Positions 7,928 to 17,083 of a DNA stretch of 64,000 nucleotides are shown here, piece by piece. Within the stretch, counting starts at the first letter, position 1. Each line of letters starts with the position of its first letter. The notes below the pieces were generated by a model, which saw only the letters and a program-made list of their open reading frames with translations, did no database searches and was not told the DNA's origin. The position numbers and the translations under genes are program-made. Location of the stretch: contig NZ_LIVZ01000005.1 in NCBI RefSeq assembly GCF_001905845.1, positions 248,001-312,000 of the forward strand. Reading direction: 5' to 3'. This DNA comes from Streptomyces sp. TSRI0107. GTDB taxonomy: Bacteria; Actinomycetota; Actinomycetes; Streptomycetales; Streptomycetaceae.

Positions 7928-9567
7928 GCGTCACCTCCGGGTACCGCCGCCGTGCGCAGCGGCAGCCGTACCTCGAAGCGCGCGCCGCCCCCCGGCGCCT
8001 TCGTCACCGTCAGACCCCCGCCGTGCCGGTGCACCGCCTGGCGGACCAGGGCCAGGCCCAGCCCCCGGCCTCCGGGACCGGCCGCCGGCTTGGTCGAGAA
8101 GCCGCGCTGGAAGACCAGGTCCGCGTGGGATTCGTCCACCCCCGCGCCGGTGTCCGACACTCGCAGCACCAGCTCGCCTCCCTCCGTGTACGCCGCGACC
8201 GTGACCCGCGCCGGCACTCCGCCCTGCGCCGCGTCCACCGCGTTGTCGATCAGGTTGCCGAGGATGGTAACCAGGTCGCGGGAGGGCAGGTCGGCCGGCA
8301 GCAGTCCGTCGTCCAGGCGGCTGTCCTTGGACACCTCCAGTTCCACGCCCCGCTCGTTCGCCTGTGCCGTCTTGCCCAGGAGCAGCGCGGCCAGCACGGG
8401 CTCGCTGACCGCCGCCACCACCTGGTCGGTCAGCGCCTGGGCCAGCTCCAGCTCGGCGGTGGCGAAGGCCACGGCCTCCTCCGCGCGGCCCAGCTCGATC
8501 AGGGAGACCACCGTGTGCAGGCGGTTCGCCGCCTCGTGCGCCTGGGAGCGCAGGGCCTGGGTGAAGCCGCGCTCCGAATCCAGCTCGCCCATCAGGGACT
8601 GCAGCTCCGTCACGTCACGCAAGGTGACCACCGTGCCGCGGCGCTCGCCGCCCGAGACCGGGGACGTGTTCACCACCAGCACCCGGTCCGCCGTCAGGTG
8701 CACCTCGTCCACCCGCGGCTCCGACGCCAGCAGCGCCCCGGTCAGCGGCGCGGGCAGCCCCAGCTCCGCCACCGAGCGGCCGACGACGTCGTCGGAGACG
8801 CCCAGCAGCTCCCGGCCGCCGTCGTTGATCAGCGCCACCCTGTACTGCCCGTCGAGCATCAGCAGGCCCTCGCGTACGGCGTGCAGCGCGGCCTGGTGGT
8901 AGTCGTGCATGCGGCTCAGCTCGGCGGCGTTCATGCCGTGGGTGTGCCGGCGGAGGCGGGCGTTGATCACGTACGTGCCGACCGCGCCCAGCACCAGTGC
9001 GCCCGCCGCGACCCCGAGCAGCGCGGTCAGCTGGCCCTGCACCCGCCGGCTGATCGCCTCCACCCGGATGCCGGCGCTGACCAGGCCCACGACCCGCCCG
9101 TCGTCGTCCCCGTCTCCGTTCCCGGCCTCGACCGGTGTGACCGCGCGGACCGACGGGCCCAGCGTGCCCGTGTACGTCTCGGTGAAGGTCTCGCCCCGCA
9201 GCGCCCGCTCCGTGTGGCCGAGGAAGCGTTCCCCTATCTCGTCCTCGTTCGGGTGGGTCCAGCGGATCCCCTCCGGGTTCATGATCGTGACGAAGTCGAC
9301 CTCCGTGTCCCGCATGACCCGCAGCGCGTACGGCTGGAGCGCGGCCGTCGGGTCGGGGGTGCGGATCGCCTCCCGTACGGACGGGGAGTCCGCGACCGAG
9401 CGGGCCACCGCCGCGGCCTGGCGGCCCGCCGCATCCTCGGCCTGCCGGCGGTCGCTGACGTAGGTGAAGAGCGCGTACCCGGCGACGACCACCGCGATCA
9501 GCACCGCCTGCATGGCGAAGAGCTGGCCGGCCAGGCTGCGGGGGCGGGGGAGGGACGGGACGCGCAT
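7924..9567 (-). CDS. CitA/DcuS-type sensor histidine kinase
   Basis: A 547-residue membrane sensor kinase. TM1 (about 17-37, FAMQAVLIAVVVAGYALFTY) and TM2 (about 185-207) bracket an extracytoplasmic sCache-type domain (DTEVDFVTIMNPEGIRWTHP, then RVVGLVSAGIRV) typical of di/tricarboxylate sensors. A PAS domain (about 225-325), a SpoB-like dimerisation helix with phospho-acceptor His (RSQAHEAANRLHTVVSLIEL) and an HATPase domain (NLIDNAVDAA; DTGAGV; GGRGLGLALV) follow. I chose the ATG at 9565-9567 because the protein then starts with a short basic segment directly before TM1. It is divergent from dctA, with 188 bp between, which supports a role in sensing C4-dicarboxylates. Confidence 0.93.
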   Translation of the reverse strand: MRVPSLPRPRSLAGQLFAMQAVLIAVVVAGYALFTYVSDRRQAEDAAGRQAAAVARSVADSPSVREAIRTPDPTAALQPYALRVMRDTEVDFVTIMNPEGIRWTHPNEDEIGERFLGHTERALRGETFTETYTGTLGPSVRAVTPVEAGNGDGDDDGRVVGLVSAGIRVEAISRRVQGQLTALLGVAAGALVLGAVGTYVINARLRRHTHGMNAAELSRMHDYHQAALHAVREGLLMLDGQYRVALINDGGRELLGVSDDVVGRSVAELGLPAPLTGALLASEPRVDEVHLTADRVLVVNTSPVSGGERRGTVVTLRDVTELQSLMGELDSERGFTQALRSQAHEAANRLHTVVSLIELGRAEEAVAFATAELELAQALTDQVVAAVSEPVLAALLLGKTAQANERGVELEVSKDSRLDDGLLPADLPSRDLVTILGNLIDNAVDAAQGGVPARVTVAAYTEGGELVLRVSDTGAGVDESHADLVFQRGFSTKPAAGPGGRGLGLALVRQAVHRHGGGLTVTKAPGGGARFEVRLPLRTAAVPGGDA

Positions 9568-9755
9568 GGCCTCAGTCTGCCTCTCCGGCTGAGCGTGAAC
9601 TAAATGAACGGAAGGGTGACCGCCCTCACAAGGCAGGAGATAGTCACGGCATTCCCCGGAGATTCGACGGTGCTTCCCCCCGAAGAATCCCCGGTCTTCC
9701 CCCGGACGTGAGCCGCACGCCGGTGATGCCGACGACGTCGTCAAGGAGGGCAGCC

Positions 9756-11144
9756 GTGACCAGCACACCCGGAACGGCACCTGCCGCAACCCCCGCCGAG
9801 CGGGGCAAGCGGGACCGCACCCACTACCTCTACATCGCGGTGATCATCGCGGTCGCCCTCGGTATCACCGTGGGTCTGGTCGCTCCCGATTTCGCGGTGG
9901 AGCTGAAGCCCATCGGTACCGGCTTCGTGAACCTGATCAAGATGATGATCTCGCCGATCATCTTCTGCACGATCGTGCTCGGTATCGGGTCCGTCCGGAA
10001 GGCGGCCAAGGTCGGTGCCGTCGGCGGCATCGCGCTCGTCTACTTCACGGCGATGTCCCTGGTCGCGCTGGCCATCGGCCTGGTCGTCGGCAACATCCTG
10101 GAGCCCGGCACCGGGCTCGCCGTCACCGACGCCGTGAAGGACGCCGGGCACGCCCAGATCGACGGCGAGGCCAAGGACACCACCGAGTTCCTGCTCGGCA
10201 TCATCCCGACCACGATCGTCTCCGCGTTCACCGGCGGCGAGGTGCTGCAGACCCTGCTGATCGCCCTGCTCGCCGGGTTCGCCCTGCAGGCCATGGGCCC
10301 GGCCGGCGCGCCGATCCTGCGCGGTGTCGAGCACATCCAGCGCCTCGTCTTCCGCATCCTCGCGATGGTGATGTGGGCCGCGCCGATCGGTGCGTTCGGC
10401 GCGATCGCCGCCGTCACCGGGTCCGCCGGACTGGACGCGCTGAAGAGCCTCGCCGTGCTGATGCTCGGCTTCTACGTGACCTGCTTCCTGTTCGTCTTCA
10501 TCGTCCTCGGCGCGCTGCTGCGGGTCGTCTCCGGGCTGAACATCTTCTCGCTGTTCAAGTACCTCGGCCGGGAGTTCCTGCTGATCCTGTCCACGTCCTC
10601 CTCCGAGTCCGCGCTGCCGCGGCTCATCGCCAAGATGGAGCACCTGGGCGTCAGCAAGCCGGTCGTCGGCATCACCGTCCCGACCGGCTACTCCTTCAAC
10701 CTCGACGGCACCATGATCTACATGACCATGGCGTCCCTGTTCATCGCCGACGCGATGGGCACGCCGATGTCGGTCGGCGAGCAGATCCCGCTGCTGCTGT
10801 TCCTGCTGGTCGCGTCCAAGGGCGCGGCGGGTGTCACCGGCGCCGGTCTCGCCACCCTCGCGGGCGGTCTCCAGTCGCACAAGCCGGCGCTGGTGGACGG
10901 TATCGGGCTCATCGTCGGTATCGACCGGTTCATGAGCGAGGCGCGGGCGCTGACGAACTTCGCGGGCAACGCGGTCGCGACCGTCCTGATCGGTACCTGG
11001 ACGAAGGAGATCGACAAGGAGCGGGTCGCGGAGGTGCTCAGCGGGAGGGCGGCCTTCGACGAGAAGACGCTGCTCGACGATCACGGCTCCGCGCCGGTCG
11101 ACGTGGAGGTTCCCGAGCAGCGGGTGGAGCTGGCCAAGGCGTAG
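9756..11144 (+). CDS. dctA: C4-dicarboxylate:cation symporter DctA
   Basis: A 462-residue secondary transporter of the DAACS (SLC1-like) family that imports succinate, fumarate or malate with cations across the cytoplasmic membrane. Diagnostic motifs: LIKMMISPIIFCTIVLGI near 65-85, the serine-rich reentrant loop LLILSTSSSESALPRLI, TVPTGYSFNLDGTMIYMTMA and SKGAAGVTGAG. About eight TM helices plus two hairpins are evident; length is normal for the family. The GTG start is preceded by AAGGAGG at 9743-9749. The kinase/regulator pair lies divergently upstream. A strong hairpin terminates the gene. Confidence 0.95.
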   Translation: MTSTPGTAPAATPAERGKRDRTHYLYIAVIIAVALGITVGLVAPDFAVELKPIGTGFVNLIKMMISPIIFCTIVLGIGSVRKAAKVGAVGGIALVYFTAMSLVALAIGLVVGNILEPGTGLAVTDAVKDAGHAQIDGEAKDTTEFLLGIIPTTIVSAFTGGEVLQTLLIALLAGFALQAMGPAGAPILRGVEHIQRLVFRILAMVMWAAPIGAFGAIAAVTGSAGLDALKSLAVLMLGFYVTCFLFVFIVLGALLRVVSGLNIFSLFKYLGREFLLILSTSSSESALPRLIAKMEHLGVSKPVVGITVPTGYSFNLDGTMIYMTMASLFIADAMGTPMSVGEQIPLLLFLLVASKGAAGVTGAGLATLAGGLQSHKPALVDGIGLIVGIDRFMSEARALTNFAGNAVATVLIGTWTKEIDKERVAEVLSGRAAFDEKTLLDDHGSAPVDVEVPEQRVELAKA

Positions 11145-11151
11145 CGCCCCG

Positions 11152-11209
11152 GCGGGGAACCGTGCGACGCGGCCGCGGGTCGTCCGTGGCCGATCGCGCG
11201 GTTCCCCGC
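11152..11209 (+). terminator. Hairpin terminator after dctA
   Basis: GCGGGGAACCG (11152-11162) pairs with CGGTTCCCCGC (11199-11209), starting eight bases after the dctA stop. It has no T-tract, as is usual for Streptomyces terminators. Confidence 0.7.
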
Positions 11210-11287
11210 GCCCCTTGCCGGCGTCTGACGGCCCCGCGTTCGGGAAGTTCCGTACCTCCTCCGCCACGGTCAGGCCGGCTGCCGTTG

Positions 11288-11307
11288 CCTTGACGTCGGC
11301 GTCAAGG
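11288..11307 (+). promoter_or_regulatory. Palindromic MerR-type operator
   Basis: CCTTGACG-TCGG-CGTCAAGG is an exact inverted repeat with a 4-bp centre, ending 15 bp before the MerR gene start. MerR proteins bind such palindromes between -35 and -10 elements; the TTGACG half can serve as -35. Autoregulation is inferred. Confidence 0.7.
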
Positions 11308-11322
11308 CTTACGTTCGTACGC

Positions 11323-11703
11323 ATGCGAATCGGCGAGCTGGCCGCACGGGCCGGGACAACGACGCGGACGCTTCGGTACTACGAGTCGCGGGGGCTGCTG
11401 CCCGCGCGGCGTGACGGTCACGGCCACCGGACCTACGACGAGGCCGACCTGAGACTGCTGCGGCAGATCAGGACGCTGCAGGACTTCGGCTTCGACCTGG
11501 AGGAGACGCGGCCGTTCGTGGAGTGCCTGCGGGCGGGGCATCCGGAGGGCGATGTGTGCCCGGCCTCGCTCGCGGTCTACCGGCGCAAGCTGGACGAGCT
11601 CGACGCGCTGATCGGCGAGTTGCAGGCGGTGCGGGCGAAGATCGGCGTGCGGCTGGCGCTGGCCGAGGACCCGATGTGCGAACTGGGAGGGCAGGGGTTG
11701 TGA
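11323..11703 (+). CDS. MerR-family regulator coupled to thioredoxin
   Basis: A 126-residue MerR regulator. The winged HTH at residues 1-70 (MRIGELAARAGTTTRTLRYY, ESRGLLPARR, RTYDEADLRLLRQI) is followed by the dimerisation helix (YRRKLDELDALIGELQAVRA). Cysteines occur at CLRAGHPEGDVC and near the C-terminus (PMCELGG), so thiol or metal sensing is possible but the ligand is unknown. The ATG at 11323 is the start that begins the HTH in the usual way. The stop overlaps the thioredoxin GTG (GTGA), indicating co-expression and probable control of thiol redox functions through the palindrome just upstream. Confidence 0.9.
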   Translation: MRIGELAARAGTTTRTLRYYESRGLLPARRDGHGHRTYDEADLRLLRQIRTLQDFGFDLEETRPFVECLRAGHPEGDVCPASLAVYRRKLDELDALIGELQAVRAKIGVRLALAEDPMCELGGQGL

Positions 11704-12032
11704 TCAGGGCTGCGGGTGTGGCCGAGGTGACCGACGCGGACTTCGCGGCGGAGGTGATCGGGGCGGAGCTGCCGGTGCTGGTGGAGTTCACCGCGGACTG
11801 GTGCCCGCCGTGCCGGCAGATGGGGCCGGTGCTCAGCGCGCTGGCCGCCGAGGAGGGCGAGCGGCTGAAGGTGGTCCAGCTGGACGTGGACACCAATCCG
11901 GAGACCACCAACGCGTACAAGGTGCTCTCCATGCCGACGTTCATGGTGTTCCGGGACGGGGAGCCGGTGCGGTCGATGGTGGGCGCGCGGCCGAAGCGGC
12001 GGCTGCTGGAGGAGATCTCCGAAGTGCTCTGA
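11700..12032 (+). CDS. trxA: Thioredoxin
   Basis: A 110-residue thioredoxin, a cytoplasmic dithiol reductant recycled by thioredoxin reductase. The active site is WCPPC (34-38) rather than the textbook WCGPC. The cis-proline loop is seen as SMPTFMVF near 80, and VVQLDVDTNPET and the usual C-terminal helix are present. The GTG start overlaps the MerR stop. The gene is followed by a strong terminator, so MerR and thioredoxin form a two-gene unit. Confidence 0.93.
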   Translation: MIRAAGVAEVTDADFAAEVIGAELPVLVEFTADWCPPCRQMGPVLSALAAEEGERLKVVQLDVDTNPETTNAYKVLSMPTFMVFRDGEPVRSMVGARPKRRLLEEISEVL

Positions 12033-12044
12033 GCCGCGCCGAAC

Positions 12045-12082
12045 GAGAAATCCCCCGGGTAATTGCGCCCGGGGGATTTCTC
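12045..12082 (+). terminator. Strong hairpin terminator after trxA
   Basis: GAGAAATCCCCCGGG (12045-12059) pairs with CCCGGGGGATTTCTC (12068-12082) across an 8-nt loop: a 15-bp perfect stem ending the MerR-thioredoxin unit. Confidence 0.85.
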
Positions 12083-12100
12083 TATGTATATTCAATGGTT

Positions 12101-12124
12101 CGCGACTTCGATAAGCGAGTCGCG
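12101..12124. promoter_or_regulatory. Inverted repeat upstream of the HelD-like gene
   Basis: CGCGACT (12101-12107) and AGTCGCG (12118-12124) form 7-bp arms around a 10-nt spacer in an AT-richer stretch 36 bases before the start. It could be an operator or an RNA hairpin; its function is unknown. Confidence 0.4.
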
Positions 12125-12159
12125 GAGAAGTTCAGTGAGCACAGTATATCCGGGCGGGA

Positions 12160-14433
12160 GTGGAATTGTCAAACTCCGAATTTCCAGACGATGAAATGCG
12201 TCAGGAGCAGGAATTCATCGACGGGCTCTACGCGCGCGTGGACGTACTGCGCGGCGACGCCGAGTCCTCCGTCACGGACGCCCTCGCCCAGGGCGACAAG
12301 CCCATGCAGGCCCGGCTGGAGCGGGACATCCTGGTCGCCGAGCGGTCCGGGCTGCTCGCGGCGCTGAACGCGGTCGACGGCTCGCTCTGCTTCGGCCGGA
12401 TCGACCTCACCTCCGGCGTCCGCCACCACATCGGCCGTATCGGCCTGCGCGCCGACGACACCGAGCGCACTCCCGTCCTCATCGACTGGCGGGCCGAGGT
12501 CGCCCGGCCCTTCTACCTGGCCACCGGCCACACCCCGATGGGCCTGCGCCGCCGCCGGCACATCTCCACCGAGGGCCGCACGGTCACCGCGCTGCACGAC
12601 GAGTTCCTGGACGTCGGCGACCGGGAGCGGACCGGCCACGAGGACCCCAGTGGCGACGCCGTGCTGCTGGCCGCGCTGAATTCCGCCCGCACCGGCCGGA
12701 TGAACGACATCGTCCAGACCATCCAGGCGGAGCAGGACGAGATCATCCGGGCCCCGCACCGCGGCGTGCTGGTCGTCGAGGGAGGTCCGGGCACCGGGAA
12801 GACGGCCGTCGCGCTGCACCGCGCCGCCTTCCTGCTCTACGAACACCGCGAACTGCTCGCCAAGCGGGCCGTGCTGATCGTCGGCCCCAACCCGGCCTTC
12901 CTCGGCTACATCGGCGAGGTGCTGCCCTCCCTCGGTGAGACCGGTGTGCTGCTGGCCACCGTCGGCGAGCTGTACCCCGGCGTGAAGGCGACCGCCGCGG
13001 ACACGCCGGAGGCGGCGGCGGTGAAGGGCCGCGCGGACATGGCCGACGTGCTCGCCGCCGTCGTACGCGACCGGCAGGCGCTGCCCGACCCGGTGCTCGC
13101 CATCGAGCACGACCGGGAGGTGCTGATGCTCGACGACGGCCTGGTGCGCGTCGCCCGGGAGCGGACCCGCGCCGCCAAGCTGCCGCACAACGCGGCCCGC
13201 GAGCACTTCGAGGGGCACATCCTCAACACCCTCACCGAGCTGTACGCCGAACGCATCGGCACCGACCCCTACGACGGCTCCAGCCTGCTCGACCCGTCCG
13301 ACATCACCCAGATCCGCGACGACCTCGCGGAGAACCCCGAGGTGTGGTCCGCGATCGACCAGCTGTGGCCGGTGCTCACCCCGCAGCGGCTGGTCGCCGA
13401 CTTCCTCGCCGACCCGGAGGGCTACGTCTGCGACGCGGACGCCGCCGCGATCCGGCGCCCGGTCACCCGGGCCTGGACGGTCGCCGACGTGCCGCTGCTC
13501 GACGAGGCCGCGGAGCTGCTGGGCGAGGACGACCGGGCGGCCCGCGCGCACGCCGAGCGGGAACGGGAGAAGCAGGTCGCGTACGCGCAGGGCGTGCTGG
13601 ACGTGTCGTACGCGTCCCGGACCTACGAGTTCGAGGACAAGGAGGAGGACGACCCCGAGAGCTCGGAGGTGCTGTCCGCGCACGACATCATCGACGCCGA
13701 ACGGTTCGCCGAGCGGCACGAGGAGGACGACCACCGCAGCGCCGCAGAGCGGGCGGCGGCCGACCGGACCTGGGCGTTCGGGCACATCATCGTCGACGAG
13801 GCGCAGGAGCTGTCGCCGATGGCGTGGCGGCTGCTGATGCGGCGCAGCCCGACCCGCTCGATGACCCTGGTCGGCGACCCGGCGCAGACCGCGGAGGCCG
13901 CCGGCGTCGGTTCCTGGGAGCGGATCCTTCAGCCCTACGTGGAGGACCGCTGGGAGCACACCCGGCTCGGCGTGAACTACCGCACCCCCGCCGAGATCAT
14001 GGACCTCGCGGCGGCCGTCGTACGCGCCGAGAACCCCGGCTTCCAGCCGCCGAGTTCGGTGCGCTCGACAGGCGTACGGCCCTGGGTGCGCGCCACCGAC
14101 GACCTGCCCGGCGCGGTCGCCAAGGCCGTCGGCGAACTCACCCCGGCGGAGGGCCGCCTCGCCGTCATCGCCCCGCGCGACCTGCACCGCCGGCTCGCGG
14201 CCCGGCTGGACGGGGTGACCGCGGGCGCCGAACCCGACCTGACGCGGACCGTCGTACTGCTCGATCCGCGCCAGGCCAAGGGCCTGGAGTTCGACTCCGT
14301 GCTGGTCGTCGAACCCGGCCGGTACGGCACCAGCGACCTCTACGTCGCCCTGACCCGCGCCACCCAGCGGCTCGGCGTCCTGCACACCGGCGCCCTGCCC
14401 GAAGGGCTCAGGCAGGCCGTAGCCACACCGTAG
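12160..14433 (+). CDS. HelD-like UvrD/Rep-type ATPase (RNA polymerase-associated)
   Basis: A superfamily-1 helicase-like ATPase of 757 residues, resembling HelD/HelR proteins that remodel or recycle RNA polymerase rather than true DNA helicases. An N-terminal coiled-coil region ([20 protein letters not shown]) leads to a domain with GRIDL, YIGRIGL-like (HHIGRIGL) and [12 protein letters not shown], typical of HelD. Walker A is [14 protein letters not shown] near 210, Walker [19 protein letters not shown] near 545, then [14 protein letters not shown] and a C-terminal [14 protein letters not shown]...[11 protein letters not shown] motif. The GTG 12160 start is possible, but a TTG at 12166 has GGGAG five bases before it and may be real. 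The 3' end overlaps glgB (convergent) by 26 bp. Confidence 0.85.
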   Translation: MELSNSEFPDDEMRQEQEFIDGLYARVDVLRGDAESSVTDALAQGDKPMQARLERDILVAERSGLLAALNAVDGSLCFGRIDLTSGVRHHIGRIGLRADDTERTPVLIDWRAEVARPFYLATGHTPMGLRRRRHISTEGRTVTALHDEFLDVGDRERTGHEDPSGDAVLLAALNSARTGRMNDIVQTIQAEQDEIIRAPHRGVLVVEGGPGTGKTAVALHRAAFLLYEHRELLAKRAVLIVGPNPAFLGYIGEVLPSLGETGVLLATVGELYPGVKATAADTPEAAAVKGRADMADVLAAVVRDRQALPDPVLAIEHDREVLMLDDGLVRVARERTRAAKLPHNAAREHFEGHILNTLTELYAERIGTDPYDGSSLLDPSDITQIRDDLAENPEVWSAIDQLWPVLTPQRLVADFLADPEGYVCDADAAAIRRPVTRAWTVADVPLLDEAAELLGEDDRAARAHAEREREKQVAYAQGVLDVSYASRTYEFEDKEEDDPESSEVLSAHDIIDAERFAERHEEDDHRSAAERAAADRTWAFGHIIVDEAQELSPMAWRLLMRRSPTRSMTLVGDPAQTAEAAGVGSWERILQPYVEDRWEHTRLGVNYRTPAEIMDLAAAVVRAENPGFQPPSSVRSTGVRPWVRATDDLPGAVAKAVGELTPAEGRLAVIAPRDLHRRLAARLDGVTAGAEPDLTRTVVLLDPRQAKGLEFDSVLVVEPGRYGTSDLYVALTRATQRLGVLHTGALPEGLRQAVATP

Positions 14434-17050
14434 CCAGCGGCGGCAGCGTCAGCCGGATGCTCGCCGGGCGGCCGTGCCGGCCCTGGGCCTCCGGCTTGAC
14501 GGGGTCCGGGTTGGTGACGTCGCCGCCGCCGTAGCGGGCGGCGTCGGTGTTCAGGACCTCGTGCCAGGCGGGGGTGTCGTCGGGGACGCCGAGGCGGTAG
14601 TCGTGACGGACGACGGGGGAGAAGTTGCTGACCGCCAGCAGCGGCGAGCCCTCCGCGTCCAGGCGCAGGAACGCCAGGACGTTGTCGTCGGCGGCGTCCC
14701 CGACGATCCACTGGAAGCCGTCGGGGTGGATGTCCCGCTCCCACAGCGCCGGCGTCGCCCGGTAGACGGTGTTGAGGTCGCGGACCAGGTCGCGGACGCC
14801 GCGGTGGTCCGCCGCCGCGCCGTACCCGGGATCCAGCAGCCACCAGTCCGGGCCGTGCGCCTCCGACCACTCGGCGCCCTGGGCGAACTCCTGCCCCATG
14901 AAGAGGAGCTGCTTGCCCGGGTGGGCCCACATGAAGCCGAGGTAGGCGCGGTGGTTGGCGCGCTGCTGCCACCAGTCGCCGGGCATCTTGGAGACCAGGG
15001 CCCGCTTGCCGTGCACCACCTCGTCGTGCGAGATGGGCAGCACGTAGTTCTCGCTGTACGCGTAGACCATCGAGAAGGTCATCTCGTGGTGGTGGTACTT
15101 GCGGTGCACCGGTTCCTTGCTCATGTACTGGAGCGAGTCGTGCATCCAGCCCATGTTCCACTTCAGCCCGAACCCCAGCCCGCCGAAGCCGCTCGGGCCC
15201 TTGTGGTGGGTGGCGCGGGTGACGCCGTCCCAGGCGGTGGACTCCTCGGCGATGGTCACGACCCCCGGCACTCTGCGGTACACGGTCGCGTTCATCTCCT
15301 GCAGGAACGCCACCGCGTCCAGGTTCTCCCGCCCGCCGTGCACGTTCGGCGTCCACTGGCCCGAGTCGCGCGAGTAGTCCAGGTAGAGCATCGAGGCGAC
15401 CGCGTCCACCCGCAGCCCGTCGATGTGGAACTCCTCGCACCAGTACACGGCGTTGGCGACCAGGAAGTTGCGTACCTCGTTGCGCCCGTAGTCGAACTCC
15501 AGCGTGCCCCAGTCGGGGTGCGCGGCCCGCAGCGGATCGGCGTGCTCGTACAGCGGCCGCCCGTCGAACTCGGCCAGCGCCCAGTCGTCGCGCGGGAAGT
15601 GCGCCGGCACCCAGTCCATGAGGACGCCGATGCCCGCCCGGTGCAGGGCGTCGACCAGGTACTTGAAGTCGTCCGGTGTGCCGAGCCGGGCGGTCGGCGC
15701 GTAGAAGCCGGTGACCTGGTAGCCCCAGGAGCCGCCGAAGGGATGCTCGGCGACCGGCATCAGCTCCACGTGCGTGAAGCCGAGGTCCTTGACGTAGGCG
15801 GGCAGCTCCTCGGCGAGCTGCCGGTACGACAGCCCCGGCCGCCAGGACGGCAGGTGCACCTCGTACACGGAGAACGGCGCCTCGTGCGCGGGCCGCTCCG
15901 CGCGGCGGGCCAGCCACGCCTCGTCGCCCCACTCGTGGTGCGAGGCGTGGACGATCGACGAGGTGTTCGGCGGGGCCTCGGTGCGGCGGGCCATCGGGTC
16001 CGCGCGCAGTGTCCGGGAGCCGTCGGGCCGGGTGATCTCGAACTTGTACAGCTCGCCCTCGCCGATCCCCGGCACGAACAGCTCCCACACCCCGGAGGAG
16101 CCCAGCGAGCGCAGCGGGTGGCCGGCGCCGTCCCAGTAGTTGAAGGTGCCGGCCAGCCGCACACCCCGCGCGTTCGGCGCCCACACCGTGAACCGGGTGC
16201 CGGTCACCCCCTGATGCGTCATCGGCTCGGCGCCCAGCGCCTTCCACAGCTGCTCGTGCCGGCCCTCGCCGATCAGGTGGAGGTCCAGCTCGCCGAGGGT
16301 GGGCAGGAAGCGGTAGGCGTCCTCGGTGTCGACGACGGTCTCCTCGTACGCCACCAGCAGCCGGTACCCGGGCACCTCCTCAAGCGGCAGCAGAGCGGAG
16401 AAGAAGCCTTGCCCGTCGTCGTGCAGCTCGGCCCGCAGCTCCCCGGAGACGACGGTCACGGACCGGGCGTACGGCCGGAACGCCCGGAACGCCACCCCGC
16501 CGGGCACCGGGTGGGCGCCGAGCACGGAGTGCGGGTCGTGATGCGTGCCGGAGAGCAGCCGTTCGCGGTCGGCGGCGTCGAGGGCGGGGGTGGGGGCGGG
16601 CGCGACCGGGGGCGCGGTGACGGCCTTCCTGGCGGGCGCCTTCCTCGCCGGGGCCTTCCTGGCGGGCGCCTTCTTCGCCGGGGCCTTCTTGGCCGAGGCC
16701 TTGGCGGCTGTGGCTTTGGCGGCCGTGGCCTTGGCAGCCGAGGCTTTCGCGGTCGTGGCCTTCGCGGCCTTCTTCGCGGGCGCCTTCGCGGTCTTCCCGG
16801 TCGCGGCCTCGGCGGTCGTGTCGCTCACGGCCGTCTGCTCACCGGCGGCCTGCTTGACCACCGTCTGCTCGGCCACCGTCTTCTTGGCGGCCGCCTTCCT
16901 GGCCGGCGCTTTCGCGGCGGTCTTCTTGCCGGTCGCCTGCCGGGGCACCGTCTTCTTGGCGGCGGCCTTCTTCGCGGTGCTCGTCTCCTCGGCCGTGTCC
17001 TCGGCCGTCTGCTTCGGATCCGAACCGCTGGACGGGGTGCGCGGAGTCAC
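14408..17050 (-). CDS. glgB: 1,4-alpha-glucan branching enzyme with histone-like N-terminal tail
   Basis: GH13 branching enzyme that adds alpha-1,6 branches to the GlgE-made glucan. It is 880 residues, well over the usual 630-770. Residues 1-150 are a Lys/Ala/Pro-rich low-complexity tail with [11 protein letters not shown] and AKATAAKA repeats, like histone H1 or the HupS tail. The enzyme then runs normally: double CBM48-type modules ([37 protein letters not shown]) and a GH13 barrel with nucleophile Asp in [18 protein letters not shown], acid/base Glu in TIAEESTAW and stabiliser Asp in [12 protein letters not shown]. It is the last gene of glgE-treS-pep2-glgB, 33 bp after pep2. The tail may be nucleic-acid or surface binding; its function is unknown. 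Confidence 0.95.
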   Translation of the reverse strand: MTPRTPSSGSDPKQTAEDTAEETSTAKKAAAKKTVPRQATGKKTAAKAPARKAAAKKTVAEQTVVKQAAGEQTAVSDTTAEAATGKTAKAPAKKAAKATTAKASAAKATAAKATAAKASAKKAPAKKAPARKAPARKAPARKAVTAPPVAPAPTPALDAADRERLLSGTHHDPHSVLGAHPVPGGVAFRAFRPYARSVTVVSGELRAELHDDGQGFFSALLPLEEVPGYRLLVAYEETVVDTEDAYRFLPTLGELDLHLIGEGRHEQLWKALGAEPMTHQGVTGTRFTVWAPNARGVRLAGTFNYWDGAGHPLRSLGSSGVWELFVPGIGEGELYKFEITRPDGSRTLRADPMARRTEAPPNTSSIVHASHHEWGDEAWLARRAERPAHEAPFSVYEVHLPSWRPGLSYRQLAEELPAYVKDLGFTHVELMPVAEHPFGGSWGYQVTGFYAPTARLGTPDDFKYLVDALHRAGIGVLMDWVPAHFPRDDWALAEFDGRPLYEHADPLRAAHPDWGTLEFDYGRNEVRNFLVANAVYWCEEFHIDGLRVDAVASMLYLDYSRDSGQWTPNVHGGRENLDAVAFLQEMNATVYRRVPGVVTIAEESTAWDGVTRATHHKGPSGFGGLGFGLKWNMGWMHDSLQYMSKEPVHRKYHHHEMTFSMVYAYSENYVLPISHDEVVHGKRALVSKMPGDWWQQRANHRAYLGFMWAHPGKQLLFMGQEFAQGAEWSEAHGPDWWLLDPGYGAAADHRGVRDLVRDLNTVYRATPALWERDIHPDGFQWIVGDAADDNVLAFLRLDAEGSPLLAVSNFSPVVRHDYRLGVPDDTPAWHEVLNTDAARYGGGDVTNPDPVKPEAQGRHGRPASIRLTLPPLATVWLRPA

Positions 17051-17083
17051 GGGGGGAGCCTCCTGGGAGGGATCAGGGGAGGG

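Noticed and set aside
6239..8902. Very long plus-strand frame through the NB-ARC and kinase genes
   Set aside because: It is a GC-bias shadow frame: Arg/Ser/Pro-rich, no motifs, antisense to the clear two-component genes.
12083..12159. Rifamycin-associated element before the HelD-like gene
   Set aside because: Only a CGCGACT/AGTCGCG repeat was seen; it does not look like the published element as I remember it.
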